Assembly: GCF_901709675.1 (NCBI RefSeq)
Contig: NC_051088.1
Coordinates: 20,682,693-20,746,692, forward strand
Reading direction: 5' to 3'
DNA from: Syngnathus acus
Taxonomy: Eukaryota > Chordata > Actinopteri > Syngnathiformes > Syngnathidae
DNA length: 64,000 nucleotides
Positions 52,096 to 61,874 of this stretch are shown here, piece after piece (positions within the stretch are counted from its first letter, which is position 1; each line of letters begins with the position of its first letter). A program made the position numbers and the translations under genes. The notes under the pieces are model-generated. The model was given only the letters and a program-made list of their open reading frames with translations. It did no database searches and was not told the origin of the DNA.

Positions 52096-52993
52096 GGACA
52101 GCTTTGACAATCTGACCTCCTTTTTTTTTTTTTTTGTTCGTTCTTTCACTCCCCATGTCAGAGACTGCATCAATACATTACACATCCACACACAATGTCG
52201 GAAAGCACACTGACCGTGTCAAACACTTGGAGCAACAAAGTCTGCCACCTGTCTTTGGAGTGCAGCAGTGGCATCTCAGCAAGCATCATGGACATTAATG
52301 AGTTTGAGCACGCTGTTTACAATTGCAATAGTATGCTTGCGTGTGAAAGTATGTAAAGATTTGAAACATATATGTTGTTTGTCCAAGCTGGGCTGGACAG
52401 ATTTTAACGCTCGTGGAGATTTTATACAATTTTATATACACCCACACACAGACATATGTGTTTGTGTGTGGAGAAAAATTAGCTCATATTCTACTTAGTC
52501 ACCCCATCAGGTATGGAAATTGAGATTTATTCTGAACTATCAGTCAACATTTATTTATCACAAACCTGTAGCACTTCACTTTTGTTTTTACCAGTGGCAC
52601 ATTGTTACACTCATTTTCTCTCTATGAATGCCTTTTGTTTTGTCATTTTGCCATATCTTGAAAACCAAAGAATTTGTGAGCGCTGGTAAGTGTGCGCGTA
52701 TGTGTGTGCTTTTTGTGTATGTGGAGACTTAACGAGGGACTTGTCTCCTGCTACTACTTCATAAGTAAGTCTCTCCTGCCTTCTGCGAAGGCATCTTGTT
52801 TAAGCAGTTTTTCCTCTTTTGTACAAAATATCCAAACATTATTTATTTTTGTACAGCCTGTTAAATATAATCATGTGGCCATTTTGATATTTTTATTTGT
52901 TAATGAGATCACAGAAGGAAGTATAGACTATAAAGAGTATTTATGCAATGTTTTATATATGTATATATATATATATTTGTTTCTTGGTTTATG

Positions 52994-52999
52994 AATAAA
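52994..52999 (+). terminator. Poly(A) signal AATAAA of adamts1 copy 1
   Basis: AATAAA in GTTTATGAATAAAATATTG, about 900 bp after the stop, conserved at 61,869 in copy 2. The preceding 3' UTR carries ATTTA words and one TTATTTATT nonamer (52,839-52,847), the usual AU-rich instability motif. Confidence 0.65.
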
Positions 53000-53456
53000 A
53001 TATTGACTCTGGAGAAGTTTGTCATTTCAAAGTTATAGCACATGGGTATTTGACACACTTGTGAAAACACACTTTTCCAAGCTTCTCGTCTTTTTATGCC
53101 ACGGCATCATTACTGCTGAAAGAAACATCTGGAAGTCATTACGGGTTATTACTGCACTGTGTAGGTGTGCATGAAAAATGGACATGCGGTGTGGAATACT
53201 TCACGACCCCCTTGTATTTTAAAACCTGAAGTCAAGATCATATTTTGAGCAATAAGAGCCTACGACGAAGCCTTCAGGTTGGAGCTTCGTTTCTTCTCAG
53301 CAACTTTGATAGTTAAAGTGAAAAAAAGTAACGGTTACGTGTCTCATATGCGGTGCTGCCATTTCGCCACTAGAGGGGAGAAAAGCATCGTCAAACCCAT
53401 TAAGTGGTTGAGTATTTTACCCCGCCAGTCTCCACCTGTACGAGTAAACGTGACGC

Positions 53457-54481
53457 CAGGCACGTACACTCATAGGAGGCAGGTGAGGCAGTGCCTCACC
53501 TTGCCACCAGGGGCAGTAAAGGGCTCAACATGGTTTCCTCAGCTGTCACCATAAGTTGTTAAAAAATGAATAATATAATAAAACATAATATAATATCTGT
53601 CCTGTGATCTATGCTTTTAATGCAATTTTGGTGTGTTTCCTATACATTTGGATCATTTTCATAGTCAAAATAGCTGTATTTCTTGTTCAAATAACAACGG
53701 GAGACGAGAATCATGGAGGCTGAGGCAGTGACAGGTAGTGCCTCTCAGGGCGAGCGTGTGAGTGTGCACCACTCACACACTGTACTGAGCGCGTGCAAAC
53801 GGCGCGTGCTTGCAGTCAGCGGGAAAATACGGGCCTTGAGGCAGCCAGTACCTTTGCCTCGAAGATGGGGCGATAGTGAGCCTGCGGCTAATAGTTCACG
53901 ACACGAGTAAATGCGAGAGTAAATTAAGAAGAAGAAAAAAGAAAAGAAAAACAACCAACAACATTCGGTGCTAACGCGTCGCTATTTGGCTTTATTTTCC
54001 CTGACAATGGAGGATATAATCTCGAAAATAAGAAATGTTTCAAAACTTGACTTTCAGTCAAAGCAAGAAACCATAAGTAAGGGAAGACCAACGCCAGATA
54101 TGCGAGGATTAATTCAAACTACGGGCCTCCCGGGACGGACTACAACACGTTGGTTTCAAAAGGATTGGTACTCTAAAAAAGACTGGCTTTGTGGTTGTGC
54201 TGCCAAAAATCGACTTTATTGCTTTCCCTGTCATCGAGATCTTCGTCCAGAAGGACAGGAGAATGGACTTCATTTACAAGTAAAGGTAAGAATACTGCAG
54301 TGGTGTGTTTAAATGTACAGTGGTGTGTTTAAAATGTTATTAAATTTAATCAAGAATGGGATAACAACCATGTATGCATGTAAATCTGACTTGTGAGTCA
54401 GTGCCTTAGCGTCATACAGTACGTTTGTAAATCTGACTGAGTCAGTGCCTCACCAACCCCAACCCTCACCGCACGTCACTG
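53457..54481 (+). mobile_element. hAT transposon remnant with intact 8-bp target duplications
   Basis: The element starts CAGGCACGTACACTC and ends CACCGCACGTCACTG, imperfect inverted ends (the right end read in reverse starts CAGTGACGTGCGGTG). Exact 8-bp direct repeats CGTGACGC flank it at 53,449-53,456 and 54,482-54,489, the hAT hallmark. Inside lies the N-terminal exon of a hAT/ZMYM1-type transposase; the rest of the transposase is missing, so the 1,025-bp copy is non-autonomous. It sits in the short junction between the two adamts1 units. Confidence 0.9.
54007..54312 (+). pseudogene. N-terminal fragment of hAT transposase (TTF-type zinc finger)
   Basis: The open frame from ATG 54,007 shows GRPTPDMRG and then WYSKKDWLCGCAAKNRLYCF, the TTF-type zinc-finger signature of hAT/ZMYM1-like transposases (W-C-C-C spacing). 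A donor-like AAAG|GTAAGA at 54,285/54,286 suggests this is the first coding exon of the parent element. No DDE or hAT dimerisation region follows before the element ends at 54,481. It has no likely host function. Confidence 0.75.
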
Positions 54482-54509
54482 CGTGACGCGGTGGACTTGC
54501 TCAGGCTCT

Positions 54510-54591
54510 TGAGAATAATTGTCAATTTTTGTCTATGTGAAGGCCCTTTGAGACTGCTATTGATTTAGGGCTATACAAATAAACTTGACTT
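54510..54591 (+). mobile_element. Short LINE/SINE 3'-tail insertion in unit 2
   Basis: Contains GAAGGCCCTTTGAGACTGC and GATTTAGGGCTATACAAATA and ends AAACTTGACTT. GGCTCT occurs on both sides (54,504-54,509 and 54,592-54,597). Unit 1 has one uninterrupted GGCTCT at the same place (42,451-42,456), so this is an insertion after the duplication with a 6-bp target duplication. Confidence 0.85.
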
Positions 54592-54734
54592 GGCTCTCAA
54601 AGTTCTTTGCCTCTGCAATAACTCGGGAAGAATGACACAAGTGTTGATTGCATCTTCTCAAGAACAGAACAGTGTCCTTGCCAAGTCAGCTATCAGAGGG
54701 GTAAAGTAACTACGACTCCATGATTGTCCTTAAA

Positions 54735-55190
54735 CTGGAAGTCAACCCCAACATTTTCTTTGTGACAATATCTTCCGTGCAGCCCAATTAGTCAAAACAC
54801 AGTGTTCCGATTCACGTTTCCTTTGTGGAAAATTAATTAAACAGGCAAAATCCATCTGTTTTTATCGGTCTGCAGGGGCGGCCATTTTTCCACTTGCTGC
54901 CAACTGAAAATCGCACATCGTCAGGTCTCAGGTCATAACCAATCAAGGCGCAGCTTCAGGAAAACTGGTGAGCCGTGACTGATTGTGGCGACTGTGATGT
55001 CATTTACACTCGACAGCATGTGGCAAAATGGCCGCCCACTGAGATGGATAAAACCAGTTGCATTTTGCCATTTTAACCCATATTCCACAAATGCAATATT
55101 TATCAGAACGTTGTGTTTAAACGAGTGGGGGCACATGTAACACATTACTGTAAAGGAAATTTAGGGGTTTATTTCTTCTTCAAGATTGAC
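54735..55190. mobile_element. MITE shared by both duplication units (copy in unit 2)
   Basis: Homologue of 42,594-43,045 with the same nested inverted repeats, differing by scattered substitutions. It was inherited through the segmental duplication, not inserted separately. Confidence 0.7.
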
Positions 55191-55430
55191 GTTCTTGGAG
55201 GTTAAAGATGCATCGCTTATTTTGCTTCATTTTTGAAGTGTGTCTGTGTCTGTGTGTTTGTGCGTCTGCTGACTTGCATTGAGAGTGACATTAAAAATGT
55301 TTTAACCTTGCTTTTATAAAGACAGAAGTCGTTTCTAACAAGCCAATGTGATTTCATATTTGAAGTTAGGTTTAAATGATAAAGTTGAAGTGAGAAATGA
55401 GGTTTTTCTTCAAAGTGCTAAAATAGTCAT

Positions 55431-55444
55431 TTAGGGTTAGGGTT
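55431..55444. repeat. Telomere-like TTAGGG motif at a deletion scar
   Basis: The bases read TTAGGGTTAGGGTT. In unit 1 the left flank continues after TTAGG (45,965) and the right flank starts at GTTGCACTCG (46,146). Unit 2 has therefore lost 180 bp and gained six bases that complete the telomere-type repeat. Confidence 0.7.
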
Positions 55445-55833
55445 GCACTCGGTCGCTGCCTGGTTGCGGCTCAACTCAGTTAACTTGACCGGGAGAAACT
55501 GAGCAGTGAGTGTGAGCACGACACACAGAACCCTGCCGTGTGATATGTTTACCATTTTTCATCCATTTGATTCTTTCTGTCCCTTAGTGGCACATTGCAC
55601 ATGATTAAGAATGTACCTCGGAATTTTTACTTTAATGAGTCTCAGTTGCTGGAAATGCAAACCATATATGGGAGGGCGGGTAAACTGTGTGTTTTGGGTT
55701 AAAACAAACAAAACCAGTCGCTCCACTGGTGGAATTTCCCTTTGTTGCCCTCAGCCCATTTTTTGTTAACAGTGATTGATTACTATGACAACGTGAAACA
55801 CATAACTTGGCCTTGACAGGACCCTCAAAAAAT

Positions 55834-55904
55834 GGGGTGGAGCACCGGGGTGGGGCACCGGGGTGGGGCACCGGGGTGGGGCACCGGGCCGGGGCATATT
55901 TAAG
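55834..55904 (+). promoter_or_regulatory. Putative core promoter of adamts1 copy 2 with 13-bp minisatellite
   Basis: Four tandem copies of GGGGTGGRGCACC occupy 55,834-55,885, followed by GGGCCGGGG and the TATA-like TATTTAAG at 55,897-55,904. Unit 1 has a single copy of the unit. The minisatellite therefore expanded, or contracted in unit 1, just upstream of the core promoter. Confidence 0.6.
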
Positions 55905-56005
55905 GTCGGACAATTGTGACTACCAGTCAAAAATCAGCGAATTTGTCTGGGGGTCAGCAGAACCAAAAAGAACCGTTGCATCTGCTTGTTGGATTCCACT
56001 TCTGT

Positions 56006-59000
56006 ATGATGTGGCTTGTCTGTGTTTCTATTGGTTTCATGGCTGGTCTGTGCACCGGCTCGACGCAAAGCCCTTGGGAAGAGAGTACCGTAGTGCCTGT
56101 CAGGCTTGACCCAACGGTCTGGCTGGCGAATGGCACCCAACCGAAGCGAACCTACTCCCTTGAAGAAAAGCAGAAAATGTCGGAGATGAAAGTGTACAGG
56201 CTGGACGCGTTTGGTCAAGCGATTATCTTGCACCTGGAGCCGGCTCAGACGTTACTGTCCCCGGGATTTGTCTTCCACATTGTGGGGACTCCCGAATCCG
56301 AGCTGAGTCAGGAACCCAAGCGCGCAGACGAGCACGGTTGTTTCTTCTCGGGCACAGTGTACGAAGAAGAGCACTCCGCTGCTGCGTTAAACCTGTGCCA
56401 GGGACTGAGTGGTGGGTTTTACTTTCAAGGGCAAGAGTACTTCATCAAACCTCTCAACGCAAGTGACTTCTTGATTGATGAGGAAAAGGATGAGGAAGTC
56501 CACCTCATCCGCCGGAGGGCTCGGGCAGAGACGGGTGAGTGTGGGGTCAATGAGGACGAGGATCGAGTGCCAACAAATCTGGAGAAAGAGCCTCAACGTG
56601 AAGCCGTCAACAAAAACCAAACAGGTAGCGTTTGTACACACACACGCGCACACGCACACACACACAAAACACTCTTTGGAACTTAATATCCATCCAGCCA
56701 TCTGCTTTTCCCAGCATTTGTGAATTTTTGCTGATGCAAACGTGCATAAACCAGGATGGAAATTGGCGTACCCACACAAAAAAAGGGAAAAAGGAAAACC
56801 CACACAAGCGCAGAGAGAACGTTCAAATCTCACACAGTCGGACCTCAGCCAGAGATTGAAACAAAGAACCTCTCTGCCATGATGTGCTTACTATTTGGCC
56901 ACCATGCTGCCTTTTGTCATGGAGTGAATGGAGCTGGGCGGCCAAATGCAGCTTGGACCAAGACTTATTGAGGGACCTCCAAAGACAGACTATAGAGGCT
57001 CGACTAGGGACGAGAATAACTGAACAGAAAAACAAGAAAGACGAAACCAGAAAAAAGACGAGAACAGACTAGCGACTAGAAAAACAAGAGAAACAAGAAC
57101 AACCCGACAGGGTGTGACAGGCAGATACCTTAGGTATGATAGGTATGGAGAGGGAGGTGACAGCCATTACATAGATTGTGAGCAGACACAGGAGGGGAGG
57201 GGCGACGTGACCAGAAACCATGGCAACATTAAAACAAGGAAACGAATGGAGACGGATCGTGACAGTAAAATGGAGAGCTCCTGACACCCCAAAAAAGAAA
57301 AATCAAAAACTGTCCAACAAGGGGCGGGAGGGAATGGGGAGGCGGTCATACGTCAAACGCCGCCGAAGGCCGACTGGTTGACGGCCGCTGGATCCGCGCC
57401 GCCGGAACTGGTGACGGCCGCAGCATCCGCGCCGTCGGAACTGGGTCGGGAGGTGGCCGTGCGTCTTGCGCCGTTGAAAACCAACTGGGTGACGCCCGCT
57501 GGATCCGCGCCGCCGGAACTGGTGGCGGCCGGAGCATCCGCGCCGTCGGAACTGGGTTGGGGGGCGGTCGTGCGTCTTGCCTCGCTGGAGCCCAGCTCTG
57601 TGGCGTCCATGCCGCAACTGCGGGAGCCGGTAACCGTTAGTCCAAGCGCTGGTCGCTGAATTGGTCGGATTGTTCTGTCAATGAGTGAATGGAGCTGGGC
57701 GACCACATGCAGCTTGGACCAGGGTTCATTGAGGGAACTCAAAAGACAGACTATAGAGGCTCAACCAGAAAGACAAGAAAGACGAAACCAGAAACAAGAT
57801 GAGAACAGACTAGCGACTAGAAAAACAAGAGATACAAGAACAACCCGACAAGGTGTGACAAGCAGACAGGACTTAAATACTTGACAGGTAAGGCGAGGCA
57901 GGTGACGGCTATTCTATAGATTGTGAGCAGACACAGGAGGGGAGGGGCGACACGAACAGAAACCATGGCAACATTAAAACAAGAAAACAAACGGAGACGG
58001 ATCGTGACACCTTTATTAACAGCAGATTGTTAAACACAAATCAAATGCAGAAAGCAAGAATGACCAGTTTGATTTACTTGAGTGTTTTTCTGTCCCTGCT
58101 ACTTTTCACATTTGTGCACAACACTGAATTTGACCTCTTTGCAAAAAGTATCATTAGGAACATCTGCACAAAAAATGACGACAGAAAACATTGTAATAAA
58201 TTTTCTTAACCCTCATCCCATCCCGCAGGCCCCCACAGGACCAAGCGTTTTGTTTCCACTCCTCGCTACTATCTGGAGATTATGCTGGTGGCTGACCAGT
58301 CCATGGCCGAATTCCACGGTGCCGGGCTCAAGACTTACCTCCTCAACATCATGGCGGTGGCATCTCGTCTGTATCGCCACCCCAGCCTCCACAACTCCAT
58401 CAGCCTGACTGTGGTAAAGCTGCTGGTGGTCTATGAAAAAGAGCGAGGCCCTCAAGTGTCGTCCAATGCTGGAACGACTCTCCGCAACTTCTGCCAGTGG
58501 CAGCGGCAGTACAATCCCCCCAGCGACCGCCAGCCTGAGCACTATGACACAGCTATCCTCTTCACCAGAACGGTAGGTTGGAGGAGGATGAGAAGAATTG
58601 TGGGGAAGAAGGAAAGAAAACATGGATAAAGAGCATGTTTTGACTCCTTGGTCTGTTTCTTCAGAAACTGTGTGGTCCCCATTTCTGTGACCTTCTTGGA
58701 CTGGCTGACGTCGGTACGGTGTGTGTCCCAGACAGTAGCTGCTCAATTGTTAAAGATGACGGACTCCTCACTGCATTCACCGTGGCACATGAACTAGGTG
58801 AGTAGAAAAATGCTCAGCTCTGATATGTGACAATGATACGTCGTGAGCACAACTAAGTGTGGTTTTGTTGTTCTGTCCCGTAGGCCATGTCCTCAACATG
58901 CCTCACGATGATGCCCAGATATGCTCTGGGGTGAACGGTCCCCACTGGGGCTCCCACATAATGGGGTCCACCCTGACCAGTATTGACCAGCAGCAGCCAT

Positions 59001-61311
59001 GGTCCGCCTGTTCCGCACTCACGGTCACCACTTTTCTCAACAATGGCCACGGTCAATGTCTGCTTGATAAACCAGTCAAGGCTGAAGCGCTCCCTCCGCC
59101 CCAACCCGAGACAGTCTACGATGGAGACCATCAGTGTCGGATGAGTTTCGGTGCCGACGCCAAACATTGCCCTCACACTCCTAGTACTTGTGCGGCTCTG
59201 TGGTGCTTCGTTCGGGCATTCAACGGTTTGCTGGTTTGCCAGACCAAGAACCTCCCATGGGCCGATGGAACGCCCTGTGGGCGCAACAGCTACTGCCTGA
59301 TGGGGCAGTGTCTCACAAAGTCTCAAGCTTCCACACATCAGGTAGAAACGTAACTTCTTTTATTCTCATGCCTCGGGTATAAATCAGATTGTAACCAATG
59401 CCCCTATAGAATTTCCAGATTCCTGTCAAGAGTGGCTGGGGAGTGTGGGGTCCTTGGGGTGACTGCTCTCGAACATGCGGGGGAGGGGTGCAGTACTCCT
59501 TCCGTTCATGTGTTAACCCTTTGCCGAGCAATGGAGGCAATTACTGTGTGGGCAAAAGGGTGCAGTACCGCTCTTGTAACACAAAGCTCTGCCCTGACAC
59601 CAATCGTAAGTCAGCAAAAATTGTAACTTGAGTGGGAGTTATTCAAAAGGTGCAAACTCAATCACTGAGAATTCTCTTTACTCTTCAGGCTTGTCATTTC
59701 GGGACGAGCAGTGTCTGGCTCACAATGACATGTCAGCCCAAATGTCTCTTGGATCAGGCAATGGTGTTGAATGGGTGTCCAAATATGCCGGTGTTTCACC
59801 CAAAGACCGCTGCAAGCTTGTGTGCAGGGCCAAAGGAACAAGATCCTTCTTTGTCCTCAAATCCAAGGCAAGAATTTTGAAAAATATGGGGTTTTTTTGT
59901 TATATTTTGAATGTCTTGACAAATCCTAATTACCCTCGTACCGACATGTAAGACGAATGATCAGGTTTCGTCTTCCAGCACCCTGAATGCCAATGTACTT
60001 TTTTCTTTCTGAACATGCATGAAAATAAAAGTGTCGTAAAATACAGTTACTCGTAGAAAAAAAAACAGTCAAATTAAACCATCAACAAATGAAACAAGAA
60101 CAGAGCTAAAAATCTTAATCTCAAGATGTCTATTGCCCCCAGGTGGCGGATGGAACACCCTGCAGCCCTGATTCCGCCTCAGTTTGTGTTCAAGGCCAAT
60201 GTGTCAGGGCTGGATGCGATCGTGTTATCGGCTCCAACCGGCGTCACGATAAATGTGGAGTATGTGGAGGGGATGGCTTCACCTGCAAAAGAGTGTCAGG
60301 CTCACTGGGGCTCACCAGGTACGCCATGATACTTTTTGTTCGGAACATTAATAAAGATGGCCAGTGATTTATTGCCAGGTCAAATCAAAGATCAAATCAC
60401 TGATGGAATACCTTTTTGTGGAGTTTGCATTTACGTGAGCTTTCTCATGCGTGTTAGGTTTATGACAACTCTAAATTGTCCATCATTGTAAGTGTGCATT
60501 AGCGATAGGCTAGCAACTAGTCCAGGGTGTAGTATCGTTGTGGCCTAAATTAAACAATTGTCTTTGTTACAGGCCTGGGTACCAAGACGTGGTGACAATC
60601 CCAGCAGGCGCCACCCATCTTGACATCAGACAGCGCGCCCCTGGTAATGGTCGTCATGACAATAGTTACTTGGCAGTGCGCGGACAAAATGGTACCTACC
60701 TGTTGAATGGTGATTATAAGCCAATGACCATGGAGACGAACATCACTCTGCGAGGGGCCCTACTGCGCTACAGTGGTTCTTCTGCCAGTCTCGAGCGGCT
60801 CCGCAGCTTTTCCCCCCTCCCCGAGCCTCTCACTATTCAGGTGTTCTCTGTGGGAGCAGCCCCAAGACCCAGAGTGAAGTACAGCTACTTTGCCCCCAGA
60901 CCCAATAACACTGCTTCTTCCAATAGCAACGGAGGTCGTCGGCATTCTGTCAATGCTACCCGAGAGTTGGGTGCTGCTGAGTGGGCTCTGATAGAGTGGG
61001 GTCCCTGCTCCCAGACCTGTGGTGGTGGCATGCAACAGATAGAGGTGGTGTGTCTGGATCCCCAGGGCCATCCATCCAAGGATTGTCCAGAAGAATTGCG
61101 GCCATTGACCTCACGAGCCTGTGCCTCTCAGCCTTGCCCCTCTTGGCTTCACGGAGAATGGTCCGAATGCTCAAAAACCTGTGGCAGAGGTTTCCGAAAA
61201 CGCCAGCTTCAATGCATTGGCTATGATGGCCTCACACTGACCCATGACAGCTGTGACTCCAAAAACCGCCCGCAACCCATCCTGGAGCTGTGTTATCAAA
61301 GTGTCTGCTAA
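56006..61311 (+). CDS. adamts1: ADAMTS1, tandem copy 2 (open, diverged catalytic and disintegrin exons)
   Basis: Exons 56006-56624, 58229-58572, 58665-58797, 58884-59341, 59419-59605, 59689-59867, 60143-60318, 60573-61311 join without a stop into 944 aa. The signal peptide begins [14 protein letters not shown]. The prodomain has [20 protein letters not shown], and the furin site is RTKR (210-213). The metalloprotease has [13 protein letters not shown] (His363, Glu364, His367, His373) and Met-turn Met392. Then follow the disintegrin-like region, TSR1 (about 523-577), Cys-rich/spacer, and TSR2 and TSR3 (836-944). Function by family: secreted proteoglycan-cleaving protease. Compared with copy 1 and human ADAMTS1 it has unusual replacements: DLCG to KLCG, CDPDRSC to [17 protein letters not shown] to [17 protein letters not shown] to WVSKYAG, GTGYFF to GTRSFF. 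Cysteines in the compared exons are kept. Intron 6 starts with GC, as in copy 1. Intron 1 holds an LTR element. It may be neofunctionalised or under relaxed constraint. Confidence 0.9.
56915..58009 (-). mobile_element. Non-autonomous LTR retrotransposon in intron 1 of adamts1 copy 2
   Basis: Two similar direct repeats of about 340 bp (56,915-57,264 and 57,676-58,009), each starting TGTCA and ending TGACA, enclose 411 bp of GC-rich internal sequence with short tandem repeats (GGATCCGCGCCGCCGGAACT-type units). Exact 5-bp duplications CCTTT flank the element (56,910-56,914 and 58,010-58,014), and copy 1 has the empty site with one CCTTT (near 48,580). The internal part has only a short minus-strand frame starting near 57,613 and no protease, reverse transcriptase or integrase, so it cannot move itself. 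Minus orientation is inferred from that frame. Confidence 0.88.
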
Positions 61312-61868
61312 GGACTGCTTTGACAATCTGACCTCCTTTTTTTTTTTTTTTGTTCTTTCACTCCCCATGTCAGAGACTGCATCAATACATTACACATCCT
61401 TACACAATGTCAGAAAGCACACTGACTGCGTCAAACACTTGGAGCAACAAAGTCTGCCACCTGTCTTTGGAGTGCGGCAGTGGCATCTCAGCAAGCATCA
61501 TGGACATTAATGAGTTAGATTTCTTCTGGACTATCAGTCAACATTTATTTACCACAAACCTGGAGCACTTCACTTTTGTTTTTACCAGAGGCACATTGTT
61601 ACTCATTTTCTCTCTGTGAATGCCTTTTGTTTTGTCAGGGACTTGTCTCCTGCTACTACTTCATAAGTCTCTCCTGCCTTCTGCAAAGGCATCTTGTTTA
61701 AGCAGTTTTTCCTCTTTTTTCATTATTAATTTTTGAACTGTTAAATATAGTCATGGGGCCATTTTGATATTTTATTTGTTAATGGGATCACAGAAGGAAG
61801 TATAGACTATAAAGAGTATTGATGCAACGTTTTATATATCCATACATATATTTGTTTCTTGGTTCATG

Positions 61869-61874
61869 AATAAA
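61869..61874 (+). terminator. Poly(A) signal AATAAA of adamts1 copy 2
   Basis: AATAAA in GGTTCATGAATAAAATATTG, about 560 bp after the stop and aligned with the signal of copy 1. The TTATTTATT nonamer of copy 1 has become TTATTAATT-like here. Confidence 0.65.

Larger units (their letters stand above)
42441..53419 (+). repeat. Tandem segmental duplication, unit 1 (with adamts1 copy 1)
   Basis: Direct comparison with 54,494-62,720 shows collinear homology from GACTTGCTCAGGCTCT at the left (42,441 and 54,494) to AGTATTTTA/GGTATTTTA at the right (53,419 and 62,720). It covers upstream sequence, the whole gene and the 3' flank. Most introns and flanks look more than 90 percent identical by eye. 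Unit 1 is about 11.0 kb. It is longer because of sequence at 43,163-45,827, 45,966-46,145, in the 5' UTR, and in intron 1 that unit 2 does not have. Confidence 0.93.

Noticed and set aside
55916-56005. In-frame N-terminal extension upstream of the copy 2 start
   Set aside because: The upstream frame has no ATG (it opens at a GTG) and lies within 20 bp of the TATA-like box. The ATG pair at 56,006 immediately precedes a proper signal peptide.
57303-57742. Minus-strand frames with repeated RRRG/SSDGAD-type units
   Set aside because: These are translations of short GC-rich tandem repeats inside the LTR element. At most they are a gag leftover, not a host gene.
46950-61311. ADAMTS15 as identity of the two duplicate genes
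   Set aside because: Two C-terminal TSRs also occur in ADAMTS15, but the metalloprotease ([10 protein letters not shown], [22 protein letters not shown], [13 protein letters not shown]), the [23 protein letters not shown] segment and the position directly after adamts5 in the same orientation fit ADAMTS1 better. A phylogeny would settle it.
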